Counted from the first letter of the stretch, positions 1 to 8,543 are shown. The stretch is DNA of 64,000 nucleotides from Saprospira sp. CCB-QB6 (GCF_028464065.1 NZ_CP116808.1:3811501-3875500); one strand, 5' to 3'. The notes: generated by a model from the sequence alone, not told the origin. Numbers and translations are program-made.

Positions 1-593
1 TCAGAAACCTTGTGCAAGGCTTGTTTGATCACTTCCTTGAGCCGCTTTTTGTGAAGAATACCCACCAAAGGCAAAAAGAGAATATCATCCCAAATTTGAG
101 AAAGTGGAGCCGCCAAACGACGATTTTCCTCTTCCAAAACCGCTTCCTTTTGCTGGTTATAGCTATCCACAATAATAGCGATCTCTTGCTCAATACGCAT
201 ATGAAAGGCCTCTAAAAGGTCAAAATCACGGATACTGAGCGCCCTAAATACTTCTCGAAAAAGATGGCCAAACAACACCATTCCCTCAAAATAAAATTTG
301 AGCGGCAAGCCAATACGGGCATGCACTAAACCAATGCTTTTTCGGCGCTCTTGATAAGCCGCATCAAAGTCTAAAGTCCAGAAGTCGGTCCAATAACTTT
401 TATGCAAGCTTTTGAGGCGTTTAACCTGATGGTCAGAGGTGAAAAAGTGCTCAAAATCAGGTTGACTCAGCATTTGATCATAAAATTGATCTATAATTTG
501 GGGGAGTTGGCCAAGCATCAAATCGGCATAAGTATGCAAAATCATATCGTCTGCTAGAATTTGTTCTTGACTTAAAACTTTTGGGGTTTGCAT
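1..593 (-). CDS. Globin-coupled sensor with STAS output, RsbR-like (3' end cut by window edge)
   Basis: The frame is open from the ATG at 591-593 to the window edge, giving 197 visible residues. An N-terminal globin-fold sensor spans about 1-150. It carries the motif GLVHARIGLP with His91, which matches the proximal haem-histidine motif (HxxIGLxP) of globin-coupled sensors. The visible part ends at LPLVGILHKKRLKEV, which is where the STAS domain starts in the full-length paralogue at 46886-47761. Established knowledge: globin-coupled sensors bind O2 through haem, and RsbR-type STAS proteins build stressosomes. I infer an oxygen- or redox-responsive stressosome-like subunit. The STAS domain itself lies outside the window, so its phosphorylation site cannot be judged. 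Confidence 0.8.
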   Translation of the reverse strand, partial: MQTPKVLSQEQILADDMILHTYADLMLGQLPQIIDQFYDQMLSQPDFEHFFTSDHQVKRLKSLHKSYWTDFWTLDFDAAYQERRKSIGLVHARIGLPLKFYFEGMVLFGHLFREVFRALSIRDFDLLEAFHMRIEQEIAIIVDSYNQQKEAVLEEENRRLAAPLSQIWDDILFLPLVGILHKKRLKEVIKQALHKVS

Positions 594-751
594 TTTCTTG
601 AGGTACTTGTTCTACTCAAAAATAAGCAATTATCTATTGATATAAAATATGATGAAAAACTTTTTTAAGAAAACCTTAAGTGGGATTTGCCCTCTATTTT
701 ATTTTTTGAAAAGCTCCTACTTAAGGAGGATACAATAAATGCTGTTATTTT

Positions 752-878
752 GGGGCTGCCCCTCGCTTCGCTCGGGTCGCTATGCTGCGCGGCTCGCTGG
801 TCGCTCGGCCCTGCGCAAAATTCGCTACGCTCATTTTGCTGGGTCTGGCCTGCGGCCACTGCTGCCCATCCCTCAGCC
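752..878 (+). repeat. Type-A hairpin element, copy 1 (subtype A1)
   Basis: First of 22 copies. In its own sense the element reads: T-run, GGGGC, a pair of GCTCG blocks, GGCCCTGCG, a variable stem, TGGGTCTG, a GC hairpin, then CATCCCTCAGCC. Here the variable stem is CAAAAT/ATTTTG, the GC hairpin is GGCCTGCGGCC, and the ends GGCTG and CAGCC are complementary. It fills most of the 594-1016 gap; nothing else is recognisable in that gap. Confidence 0.85.
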
Positions 879-1016
879 AAATGCAATTCCTTTGCTATTA
901 TTTTTAAATAAAACTAAATGGCTAAGGGCAAGAAAAACTAAGGCTTTGTTCCTTTGTCTAGCATTTTTGTTTATTATTAGGTAGTCATTCAATTTTTAGC
1001 CTTAAACCTTAATAAT

Positions 1017-1508
1017 ATGCGCAAGCTATTCCAATTGAAAGAAAAGATTTGGAGTTTTGGTGGAAATTATGTCATCCGAGACGAAAATGAAGAGCCCGTT
1101 TATGCGGTCAAGGGAAAAGTTTTTTCTTGGGGAAAAGATCTCTCCTTTCAAGATTATCATACGGGGGAAGAAATATTTCGCATCAAGCAAATTTTGATGA
1201 GTTTTATGCCTCGCTTCGAAATTTTGAAGGATGGAGAGCCATTGGCTGAAATTCGCAAAGAGTTTCAGTGGTTTGGCCAAAAGTTTACCTTAGATGTGCC
1301 TGGTCCAAATGATTATACTATTGAAGGCTCTTTTTGGCAAAGAGAATTTGAATTTCGCCGAGCTTCGGGCCTCTCTGCTCGAGTATCTAAAGCGTTTTGG
1401 AATTGGACGGATACTTATGGCATTGAAATTTATGAGGGCGATGAGGCCTTTATCTTAGCCACCGCTATTGTTATTGATTTGGTGCTGTTTGAAAAGAAAT
1501 CAAACTAA
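1017..1508 (+). CDS. LURP-one-related (LOR/YxjI-like) protein, first of a tandem pair
   Basis: 163 residues with the look of the LOR/Tubby-like beta-barrel family: short repeated strand motifs such as FQLKEKIWSFGGNYVIRDE, then VFSWGKDLSF, FRIKQILMSFMPRFEI, and a hydrophobic C-terminal helix (ILATAIVIDLVLF) that would fill the barrel. No signal peptide, so it is probably cytoplasmic or membrane-associated. The family binds lipid or scaffolds in other organisms; its bacterial role is not settled. Only six bases separate it from the next gene, a paralogue, so the two are one operon formed by tandem duplication. Confidence 0.75.
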   Translation: MRKLFQLKEKIWSFGGNYVIRDENEEPVYAVKGKVFSWGKDLSFQDYHTGEEIFRIKQILMSFMPRFEILKDGEPLAEIRKEFQWFGQKFTLDVPGPNDYTIEGSFWQREFEFRRASGLSARVSKAFWNWTDTYGIEIYEGDEAFILATAIVIDLVLFEKKSN

Positions 1509-1514
1509 GTAGTC

Positions 1515-2006
1515 ATGCCAAAGCGCTTTCAGCTCAAGGAAAAAGCTTGGAGTCTAGATAGTAGCTATCTAATCCGAGATGAGCTAGACCAAATTACTTA
1601 TTTGGTAGAAGGGAAGTTTTTTTCTTGGGGCAAAGCCCTTTCTTTTCGAGATTATAAAACAGGACAAGAGTTATTTCAAATTAAAAGACGGCTTTTTTGC
1701 CTGTTGCCTCAGTTTGAAATAAAACATAAGGGAGAAGTCATTGCCGAATTTCGTAAGCGGTTTTACCTTTGGGGACATTGTTTTAGTTTAAGGTTTTCAG
1801 GAGGGTCAAATTATCAAGTCGAGGGTGGCTTTTGGTCCAGAAACTTTATTGTTAGTGCAAATGAAAAACAATTAGCCAAATTGTCTAAAAAGTTTTGGGC
1901 CTGGACAGATACTTATGCTGTTGAAATCTATGAAGGAGAGGAACAACTAATTTTGGCTGCTGCTGTCATTATTGATTGTGTTTTATTTAATCATGGTTCA
2001 AATTAG
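1515..2006 (+). CDS. LURP-one-related (LOR/YxjI-like) protein, second of a tandem pair
   Basis: Same length (163 residues) and same motif order as the gene at 1017-1508: FQLKEKAWSLDSSYLIRDE, FFSWGKALSFRDYKTG, WAWTDTYAVEIYEGEE, C-terminal helix LAAAVIIDCVLF. The two proteins are clearly homologous but diverged, so the duplication is not recent. A type-A element and a shared terminator follow the stop. Function unknown beyond the barrel-fold assignment. Confidence 0.75.
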   Translation: MPKRFQLKEKAWSLDSSYLIRDELDQITYLVEGKFFSWGKALSFRDYKTGQELFQIKRRLFCLLPQFEIKHKGEVIAEFRKRFYLWGHCFSLRFSGGSNYQVEGGFWSRNFIVSANEKQLAKLSKKFWAWTDTYAVEIYEGEEQLILAAAVIIDCVLFNHGSN

Positions 2007-2020
2007 AGGAAAAAAGAGCT

Positions 2021-2166
2021 GCCTTGGCCCAGCGCTGCGCAGGGGTGGCCGAAGGCCAGACCCAGTTTTTTTGAGCGTAGCGAAAAAAACGCAGGGCCGA
2101 GCGAACAGCGAGCCCCGCAGCATAGCGGCGGCCAACCGAGGCGAAGCCGAGCTGGCCGCGGGCCCC
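2021..2166 (-). repeat. Type-A hairpin element, copy 2 (subtype A3)
   Basis: Minus orientation, in a convergent gap. In element sense the ends are GGGGCCC and GCGCTGGGCC, giving GGCCC/GGGCC complementarity. The variable stem is a T7/A7 pair, and the GC hairpin is GGCCTTCGGCC. Confidence 0.85.
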
Positions 2167-2184
2167 AAAATAAAAACAGAGATG

Positions 2185-2220
2185 AAAAAAGCCAGTAGAA
2201 AAAAACTACTGGCTTTTGTT
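2185..2220. terminator. Bidirectional terminator between the LOR pair and the peroxiredoxin
   Basis: GCCAGTAG (2191-2198) pairs with CTACTGGC (2206-2213). There is an A-run on the left and T's on the right, so it can serve the converging genes on both sides. Confidence 0.8.
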
Positions 2221-2222
2221 GT

Positions 2223-2840
2223 TTATTCTGTAGCCTTGAGGACGGCCAGTAGAATTTCGGGAGAGAGGCGCACCTTAAAATTGGGATTGATATAAGAAAA
2301 CTGAATTTCGCCTTCTGTATTTAGGACAAAAACGGCGGGGGCTGGCAATTGGTAATGGGTTTCGCCAGAATGTTCTTCTAGTTTGACTCCAAATGCACGG
2401 TAGCGTTTTTGGGCGCTATTATCTAGTTGGAAAGCGATGCCTAGTTTGCGAGCATACTCCATTTTAGAATCGGACAGCAATTGGTAGCGGAATTCGCCTT
2501 CTTCTGCGCTTTCTTTTAGTTTTTCGGGTTTATCGGCAGAAATCGCCAAAACTTGAAAGCCCAAATCATGAATTTCCTTTTCAATTTCTTGTAGACCATT
2601 TAGTTGCAAATTGCAGTAGGGGCACCAATTTCCGCGGTAAAAAACTAAAACGGTTTTTTGTTTTTTGATCAACTTTTTAATGTTCAGGCTTTCTCCGTCT
2701 ACATTTTGGAGGCTGCCCGCAGGAATTGTTTCGCCAATCAAAATAGGACAAATATCTTCGGCGGCATTGGGTACGCTTTCTTTTTGGGCAAAAGAAAGGC
2801 TACTCCAAAGTAAAAGCAGAAAAACAAATAACTTTTTCAT
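2223..2840 (-). CDS. Secreted peroxiredoxin-like (AhpC/TSA-fold) protein
   Basis: 205 residues. A signal peptide ends at SFAQ (about residue 19), so the protein is exported to the periplasm or beyond. The thioredoxin fold follows. The active-site stretch FYRGNWCPYCNLQL holds Cys73 and Cys76. This WCPYC form is typical of the AhpC/TSA subfamily often annotated peroxiredoxin-like, which reduces peroxides or acts as a thiol reductase. The conserved PAPAVFVL near the C-terminus supports the fold. It lies 17 bases downstream of the spermidine-synthase-like gene on the same strand and is probably co-transcribed with it. Confidence 0.8.
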   Translation of the reverse strand: MKKLFVFLLLLWSSLSFAQKESVPNAAEDICPILIGETIPAGSLQNVDGESLNIKKLIKKQKTVLVFYRGNWCPYCNLQLNGLQEIEKEIHDLGFQVLAISADKPEKLKESAEEGEFRYQLLSDSKMEYARKLGIAFQLDNSAQKRYRAFGVKLEEHSGETHYQLPAPAVFVLNTEGEIQFSYINPNFKVRLSPEILLAVLKATE

Positions 2841-2857
2841 AAGAGAGGGTTAGTTTA

Positions 2858-4396
2858 TTAGTACCAGTCCCAATTTCCCTTGCGGTAATAGCTACTAAGT
2901 ACTGGATCATGAATGCGATTGACTTGAATTTTTGCCGTGTCGATAGGAACGACTGACTTACCGAAAGAAGTAATATGTAAGAGGCTCTCTTTGTTGAGCC
3001 ATTTGGTCTGAACTTTATCTAAATTAACGTTTCTTAAAGCTTTAAGGAAACCTTCTTGGGGTAAATCTTTGGCGCCTAGGGTCCAGCCCCATTGTCCTAG
3101 GGTGAGTACTTGATTGTGAATTTGCAAAGTACTGAATCCAGCTTCTTTTAGTGTTTTATTGATGCAAACAAAGGCTTTGCTAGCATAATAAGGGCTGCCG
3201 GATTGGATGGAAATGAGCCCGCCTGGCCGCAATTGTTTGTAACACATTTTGTAAAATTCATAAGAGTACAAACGGCCGAGTTCAATACTTTTGGGGTCTG
3301 GAAAATCACAATAAATAAGATCGTAAAAATCTAAAGTTTTTTCCATGTATTGAAAGGCATCGCCATTGAGAATTTCTACTCGAGGGTCTAGCAAAGCGCT
3401 ATCATTCATATGGAGAAAAATAGGGTTAGTTTGGGCTAGTTCGGTCACTTTGGGATCCAAATCAACCAGCATAATTCTTTCAATGCTTGGATATTTTAGT
3501 AATTCTCGGACCACGCAGCCATCGCCGCCGCCTAAAACCAAAGCCGTTTTGGGTTCGGGATGTAAACTAGCGATAGGATGGACCATGGGTTCGTGATACA
3601 TCCATTCATCTAAGGTAGATAATTGTTGGTTGCCATTGATATAAAACCAATGATTGCCTTTCCACTCAGTAATGACCAGTTTTTGATATTTAGATTGGTG
3701 CTGGAAAATTACTTTATCTTGATAACGTTTCTGTTCGCCAAAAAGAACAATAGGTTCTGCTGCAAAAAAACCAGCTAAAAGCACTAAACCCACAGCAAAA
3801 GCCCCAATTTTAAAGGCCAATTTATGCGCTTTGGGAAAAAGTTGGTTCAAAAAGACCAATAATAAAAGAGCCACGCCAAAATTGACGGCGCCCAAAACAA
3901 AAGGCGTATAAGTAAGGCCCAAATAGGGAAGGCCCACAAAAGCAAAAAATAATCCGCCAATCAAACTACCGTAATAATCGTTTTCCATGACGGCTGAAAC
4001 ATTGACCCGCAATTCTTGATAAGCATCATTGAGGCGAACGACTAAGGGAATTTCCATCCCAATCAATAAACCAATCAGGATACAAAAGCTATAAATAAAA
4101 ATGCCAGTGTATTCCATGTAAGCCGTGGCCGTATAGGTAAATAAAGCCGAAAAGGCGACCAAAAGCGAAAGCGTAAATTCAATAATCACAAAGCTGCTCA
4201 GCAAATTCTTTTCAAAGTACTTGGAAATTCTACTGCCCAAGCCCATAGAAAAAAGCATAACGGACAAGACAATTGTAAACTGAAAAACAGAATTGCCTAA
4301 AAAATAAGTGGCCAAGGTGGCCAAGATGTATTCGGCCACAATACCCGAAAGACCTGTGGCAAAAAGAGATAATTTGAGAATGTTGGATTTTAACAT
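2858..4396 (-). CDS. Membrane-anchored spermidine/spermine synthase-like methyltransferase-fold protein
   Basis: 512 residues in two parts. Residues 1-215 hold about seven hydrophobic segments. Residues 230-500 form a Rossmann domain of the spermidine synthase family: YQKLVI at 237, nucleotide-binding LGGGDGC at 288, acidic VDLDPKV at 311, and catalytic-type CDFPDPKS at 363 (Asp364). Soluble spermidine synthases are about 290 residues, so the membrane half is an extra module. Such SpeE-like membrane proteins are widespread but few have known substrates. I infer an aminopropyltransferase-like activity at the inner membrane; polyamine specificity is not shown. Confidence 0.75.
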   Translation of the reverse strand: MLKSNILKLSLFATGLSGIVAEYILATLATYFLGNSVFQFTIVLSVMLFSMGLGSRISKYFEKNLLSSFVIIEFTLSLLVAFSALFTYTATAYMEYTGIFIYSFCILIGLLIGMEIPLVVRLNDAYQELRVNVSAVMENDYYGSLIGGLFFAFVGLPYLGLTYTPFVLGAVNFGVALLLLVFLNQLFPKAHKLAFKIGAFAVGLVLLAGFFAAEPIVLFGEQKRYQDKVIFQHQSKYQKLVITEWKGNHWFYINGNQQLSTLDEWMYHEPMVHPIASLHPEPKTALVLGGGDGCVVRELLKYPSIERIMLVDLDPKVTELAQTNPIFLHMNDSALLDPRVEILNGDAFQYMEKTLDFYDLIYCDFPDPKSIELGRLYSYEFYKMCYKQLRPGGLISIQSGSPYYASKAFVCINKTLKEAGFSTLQIHNQVLTLGQWGWTLGAKDLPQEGFLKALRNVNLDKVQTKWLNKESLLHITSFGKSVVPIDTAKIQVNRIHDPVLSSYYRKGNWDWY

Positions 4397-4414
4397 GACG
4401 GCTTGAATAGGTCC

Positions 4415-4451
4415 ATAAAAAAAACTAGCCGCCCAAAATAGACAGCTAGTT
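4415..4451 (-). terminator. Terminator of the TonB-C gene at 4486
   Basis: On the minus strand AACTAGC (4451-4445) pairs with GCTAGTT (4429-4423), followed by a run of T's. Confidence 0.7.
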
Positions 4452-4485
4452 GCAATTTTGCTAATTTTTAAAGGAGTTCGGCCCG

Positions 4486-5064
4486 CTAATCTTTTTCTGA
4501 CTTAAATCGAATCGGTACAACCATTTTTATCGGAACTTTTTTTCCGAATTCTTCTGCCGCTTCCCATTTTGCCGTTATGGCTACAACTTTTACAGCATTT
4601 AATGCAACTCCCTCTAAACCCAATCCTTCTTCGCCCATAAACCGAAGAAGTTCAATGTTTTCCATTTTCCCCTCGGCAGTTACCACAAATCGAATATAAG
4701 CTACCGAATTGATGTTTTTTCCCTTGGCGGCTTTAGGATAAATAGTGGCGGCCGCTAAATCTTTCATTAATGCTAATTGCCCACATGTTTTTCGCTCTTC
4801 TGGACTTTCGTCTTCTGAACAGCTTTCTGTGAGATAATAACAATCTTTCGGCAGATAATCTATAGTCGGAGCCGGTGCCGGAGGTGGTGGTGGCGGCGGT
4901 GTTTCTTCTACGACTGGCGCTGGAGGAACAACTGGCGGTGGCGGTGGTGGCGGAACTAAAGTATCAACCTCCACAATATATTGTGGAGCTCTTGCGGCTT
5001 GCATAGCCTGAACTCCCCCTACAAAAAAGAGGAGCAAAAATAAATAGCGATAATACATGAGCAT
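4486..5064 (-). CDS. Exported TonB C-terminal-like protein with proline-rich linker
   Basis: 192 residues. A signal peptide (about 1-22), then two proline tracts (about 37-65) in place of the usual TonB linker, then a domain with C-x(5)-C-x(11)-C around residues 76-94, and a TonB_C-like fold with VAYIRFVVTAEGKMENIELL and a C-terminal VPIKMVVPIRF. The N-terminus looks cleavable rather than a long anchor, so classic energy transduction to an outer-membrane receptor is uncertain. The paralogue next door starts at the equivalent of the second Met, so the real start may be 5058. Confidence 0.7.
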   Translation of the reverse strand: MLMYYRYLFLLLFFVGGVQAMQAARAPQYIVEVDTLVPPPPPPPVVPPAPVVEETPPPPPPPAPAPTIDYLPKDCYYLTESCSEDESPEERKTCGQLALMKDLAAATIYPKAAKGKNINSVAYIRFVVTAEGKMENIELLRFMGEEGLGLEGVALNAVKVVAITAKWEAAEEFGKKVPIKMVVPIRFKSEKD

Positions 5065-5162
5065 ATTTTTCGACGGTGAAATAAAATCTTTGCCTAAAAG
5101 ATGTTTGTATCAGCTCTTTTGGTGGAAAATGGAGCAAAAAATCAAAACTAAAATAAGTCTGC

Positions 5163-5648
5163 TTATAATTTAATTAAAAAGGGAACAGTCATTCTCGTCA
5201 GAATATCTCTTCCGTTTTCCTGACCAGCTTCCCATTCCGAATTTTCGGCCACTGTCTTTACTGCATTTAGGATAGCTTCTTCTAAACCAAGGTTTTTTGG
5301 ACCTACATATCCAATCAACTCAATTCTTTCCATTTTCCCTTTTAGATTTACGATAAATGAAATGTATACCGAGGCATTGATAGTTTTGCCTTCGGCTGCT
5401 TTAGGCAGTCTAAATGCATCTATTAAATCATTTCCTAGGGCTCGGTCACCACAAGATTTTCGTTCTTCTGCACTGCCATCTTCTGGGCAATGTTCTTGAA
5501 GATAATAAGGGAATTTATGTACGATTTCAGATGCTGGAATTGGCGGAAGTAAACTGTCTACAACAACATATTGTAAGGCGGTTGTCGCTTGTGAAGCACT
5601 AATGCCCCCAAAGAAGAAAAAAAGTAAAAGTAAATAACGATAATACAT
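5163..5648 (-). CDS. Exported TonB C-terminal-like protein, short paralogue
   Basis: 161 residues, homologous to the protein at 4486-5064 but without the proline tracts. A signal peptide spans about 1-22. The cysteine segment EHCPEDGSAEERKSCG is conserved, followed by the beta-rich domain with VYISFIVNLKGKMERIEL. The spacing and order suggest a tandem duplication in which the linker was lost or gained. The third relative is at 52060-52947. Confidence 0.65.
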   Translation of the reverse strand: MYYRYLLLLFFFFGGISASQATTALQYVVVDSLLPPIPASEIVHKFPYYLQEHCPEDGSAEERKSCGDRALGNDLIDAFRLPKAAEGKTINASVYISFIVNLKGKMERIELIGYVGPKNLGLEEAILNAVKTVAENSEWEAGQENGRDILTRMTVPFLIKL

Positions 5649-5779
5649 AAGTTTGGTTTTTAAATTGATTTTATTAAAATATTTAGGTGAAAATATGAAT
5701 AAAAAATTATAGCTAAGCTAGCTGTGCTGATATTTTGGTTTAAAATGTTTATAGAAGCAGCTCTCGGAAAATCACCCCC

Positions 5780-5817
5780 AAAAAAAAGCGCGCAGAAAAC
5801 TTTTGTTTTCTGCGCGC
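5780..5817 (-). terminator. Terminator of the TIR/TPR/SDR gene
   Basis: A perfect 13-bp stem GCGCGCAGAAAAC (5788-5800) pairs with GTTTTCTGCGCGC (5805-5817). On the minus strand a T-run follows directly. Confidence 0.9.
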
Positions 5818-5839
5818 CTCTCTTTATTTCTCTAAAGTT

Positions 5840-8020
5840 TTACTCAAACTTTTTCCCAGAGCGATCAATAACGGCCGCACTAGCTTGCTGATTGGCAAAA
5901 AGAAGTAAATCCTGAATATTCACTCTTTCTGGGCGACTAGCCACAAAGAAAATAGTTTCCGCTACATCTTCTGCTCGCAAAGGCGTGAAATCATCATAAA
6001 TTTTTGCTTTTTCTTCATCACCATCAAAACGAACTAAAGCAAATTCAGTTTCTACATGCCCAGGATGAATGGCGGCTACCCGAACTCCATAGCGATGCAA
6101 ATCTAAACGCATTCCTTTGGTGAGCATATCTAAAGCAGCTTTTGTAGCGCAATAAACATTTCCGTCGGCATAGGCTTCTTTACCTGCAATCGATCCGATA
6201 TTGATAATGAATCCTTTTTTATTTTGGACCATAATCGGACTAATTGCCCGGCTCAAGTAAAGTAATCCTTTTAGATTGGTATCAATCATAGTTTCCCAAT
6301 CCTCAATTTTTCCCTCATGAATGGGGCCTCTACCTTTTGCCAAGCCTGCATTATTGATCAAAATATCAATGTTGCCCCAAGATTCAGGCAATTTTGCCAA
6401 GGCGGCATCAATTTCTTCTTTATTTCGAACATCAAAAGAAAGGGTTTGTACTTCCAACTGCTCAAAATTTTCACGCAATTGCTCCGAAAGTTGTTCTAAA
6501 CGCTCTGCTCGACGGCCAGCCAATACTAAACGATAACCCGCACGAGCAAATTGCCAAGCTGTGGCTCGACCAATACCAGAAGTTGCGCCCGTAATAAAAA
6601 CAACTTCTTCTGCATGAGGCGAAGGCAAAATTTCTTCTTCCGATTCAGGCAACTGTAATTCTTCGGCTAGTGGTTGCTGTTCTTCTGGACGAATTACTTT
6701 ATACAACTGGTCCAATTCTATCGCCTGCAATTCGGGCTTCAACAAACAAGCTTGCAAATAATTTGCTCTGGCCGCCTCAATTTGTCCCTGTTTAGCCTGG
6801 CAATCGGCCAAAGCCAAATAAGCCAACTCATATTGCGGATCAATTTCTAATGCCCGATGCAATAATTCATTCACTCTAAATAATGACGCATATCTTTTGC
6901 GCAAATGCAAAGCATACTCATAATAAAGCGCTGCCGATTCTTCGTTGACAAAAATCGCTTTTTTATAATATTCTTGCGCCAATTGCTGCTCTTCTTCCTC
7001 AAAATGACGATCAAATAAACGCGCCAACCAAATCAAAGCGCGACCATTACTAGGATCCAAAACTAAAATTCGTTCATAAGCCAAACGCGCTACTTCATAA
7101 TCCGCTTCTTCCGTTTCCGTCTCCGCAATGACAAAAAGCGCATCCAAAGAGCGAATTTCAGTCAAATATTGCTGGGCCGCTTCCAAATTTTCATTTTCCA
7201 AAACGACTTTTTCAGCCAGCACTTCTTCTTTTTCCTCTTTTTCCACAACCGTCGGAATTTCTTCCGCTTTTTCTTCCTCTACAGTTTCTAACTGTTTTTC
7301 TTCCTCCATTTCTTCAACAGCATTTTCGATCTGCTTTTCTTCTTCCAAAATTTCTTCCTCGGCCCGAATATCTGCTTCTTTTTCAGTCTCAGTCTCTGCT
7401 ACAGGCGCTTCAATAATTTCCTCTTCAGCCTCTTCCTCTTCAACAAAGACTGGTTTTTCTTCGCTTTTTTGCAAAACCTTAATATCTAAAGCCTGCAAAA
7501 GGCGACTAAACTCACTGGCTTCAAAGTCAGCCCAAGGACTAGGCGAAAGCGCATTGATTTTTCGCAAAAAACTGCCAATATTCGTCGATAAACGCTTGGC
7601 AAAAAGTTTTTGCGCCTCAATTTCTTCGATTTCATGTGGTGCCGCTTCTCGATTGGCTTTGCGCAAACGAATCCACTCCTCATGCCAATAATCTCGATAG
7701 CGCATGAGCTCATGAATCGTTTTTGTTTGCGTGGGCGTTTCCGTAATATTTCCAGCAGCATCTTTTTGCCGACCATTTAAAAGCACAGGCAAAATTCGCT
7801 CAGTATTTAGCATCAATGCCGCCAAAGCCTGCATGGCTTCCGCATCTTTCAAAAAGTTATCGCTTAAAAGCAAAAGCACTTTTTCTTCGCCTTCTTCCAA
7901 ACTACTCGGTTTAGGATTGGCAACTAATTCGACTTGGCTGCCAGCAAAAAAATGCGCTAAACTTTGAAATTCTTCGCTGTTGGCCGCTACATATAATACA
8001 GGGAGTTGATATTGAGGCAT
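5840..8020 (-). CDS. TIR-like / Glu-rich / TPR / short-chain dehydrogenase fusion protein
   Basis: 726 residues. Residues 5-150 resemble a TIR-like domain (LPVLYVAANSEEF, then KVLLLLSDNFLKDAEAMQAL). Residues 195-290 are a Glu-rich low-complexity linker. Residues 300-440 hold TPR-like helices (YERILVLDPSNGRALIWLA; LALADCQAKQGQIEAARANY). Residues 478-726 are a classical SDR of the YdfG type: GATSGIG at 478, NNAG, Ser610, YCATK with Tyr623 and Lys627. All SDR catalytic residues are present, so it should be an active NAD(P)-dependent oxidoreductase. In the TIR motif the usual catalytic Glu position is Ala, so NADase activity is doubtful. The fusion itself is unusual. No neighbour explains its role. 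Confidence 0.75.
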   Translation of the reverse strand: MPQYQLPVLYVAANSEEFQSLAHFFAGSQVELVANPKPSSLEEGEEKVLLLLSDNFLKDAEAMQALAALMLNTERILPVLLNGRQKDAAGNITETPTQTKTIHELMRYRDYWHEEWIRLRKANREAAPHEIEEIEAQKLFAKRLSTNIGSFLRKINALSPSPWADFEASEFSRLLQALDIKVLQKSEEKPVFVEEEEAEEEIIEAPVAETETEKEADIRAEEEILEEEKQIENAVEEMEEEKQLETVEEEKAEEIPTVVEKEEKEEVLAEKVVLENENLEAAQQYLTEIRSLDALFVIAETETEEADYEVARLAYERILVLDPSNGRALIWLARLFDRHFEEEEQQLAQEYYKKAIFVNEESAALYYEYALHLRKRYASLFRVNELLHRALEIDPQYELAYLALADCQAKQGQIEAARANYLQACLLKPELQAIELDQLYKVIRPEEQQPLAEELQLPESEEEILPSPHAEEVVFITGATSGIGRATAWQFARAGYRLVLAGRRAERLEQLSEQLRENFEQLEVQTLSFDVRNKEEIDAALAKLPESWGNIDILINNAGLAKGRGPIHEGKIEDWETMIDTNLKGLLYLSRAISPIMVQNKKGFIINIGSIAGKEAYADGNVYCATKAALDMLTKGMRLDLHRYGVRVAAIHPGHVETEFALVRFDGDEEKAKIYDDFTPLRAEDVAETIFFVASRPERVNIQDLLLFANQQASAAVIDRSGKKFE

Positions 8021-8216
8021 AATTCGACGTTATTTTTTTTCTTTGGCCTAAAGTAAGGGCTTTTGAAAAGAAATGAAAGTTTAAAACCACAGAACTTTTT
8101 GTTTTACCTATAAATTTAGGCTTCCGAAAAATCAATAATGCGGCGAAGAACTATTTTTTGGGGAGTCACTCTTTTCTGTTGTTGAACTGACTGCTTGTTG
8201 CAGTTTGCTATTTTTT

Positions 8217-8348
8217 GGGGCCTCCGCTGCGGCTTCGCCTTGCGGCGCTACGCTTTGGGGCTCGCTCTTCGCTCGGCCCTGCGTTTTTTTCGCTGCGCTC
8301 AAAAAAACTGGGGCTGGCCTTCGGCCACCCCGCCGCATCGCTAGGCCG
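8217..8348 (+). repeat. Type-A hairpin element, copy 3 (subtype A2)
   Basis: Plus orientation, in the divergent gap between 8020 and 8544. Ends GGGGCCTCCGC and CATCGCTAGGCC (GGCCT/AGGCC). The variable stem is T7/A7 and the GC hairpin is GGCCTTCGGCC. The strong terminator at 8425-8467 follows downstream. Confidence 0.85.
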
Positions 8349-8424
8349 CACAACGGTCTTTTTTTGTTTAGCTTTTTTTCTTCGGCCCTTAAATCTCCCT
8401 TTCAATTAGCGGTTTTCAATTAGT

Positions 8425-8467
8425 AAGCGGCAGAAAAATCAATTTAATTTTTCTGCCGCTTTTTTTC
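8425..8467 (+). terminator. Strong plus-strand terminator with no upstream gene
   Basis: A perfect 15-bp stem AAGCGGCAGAAAAAT (8425-8439) pairs with ATTTTTCTGCCGCTT (8447-8461), followed by T's. The genes on either side diverge from this gap, so no annotated plus-strand transcript needs it. It may end a transcript that covers the type-A element just upstream. Confidence 0.8.
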
Positions 8468-8489
8468 TAAAAAATTATTAGTCAGTCTA

Positions 8490-8520
8490 TTGACATTAGT
8501 ATTTTTTAGCCTTAACTTTA
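8490..8520 (+). promoter_or_regulatory. Bacteroidota-type promoter for the gene at 8544
   Basis: A -33 TTG at 8490-8492, a 20-base spacer and a -7 TAACTTTA at 8513-8520 match the Bacteroidota consensus TTG-n19/21-TAnnTTTG in all but the last base. Confidence 0.55.
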
Positions 8521-8543
8521 GAAACAACAAAAAATATTGCCCC

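Noticed and set aside
168-176. CTATCCACA resembling a DnaA box
   Set aside because: It is inside the coding sequence of the globin/STAS gene, is a single imperfect match, and has no cluster around it.
687-984. Open frames across type-A elements (also about 1972-2295, 8132-8423, 29935-30213, 35571-35828, 41707-42096, 60558-60888)
   Set aside because: They arise because the GC-rich palindromes lack stops in several frames on both strands. The predicted peptides are alike only because the DNA repeats are alike, and they change frame between copies.
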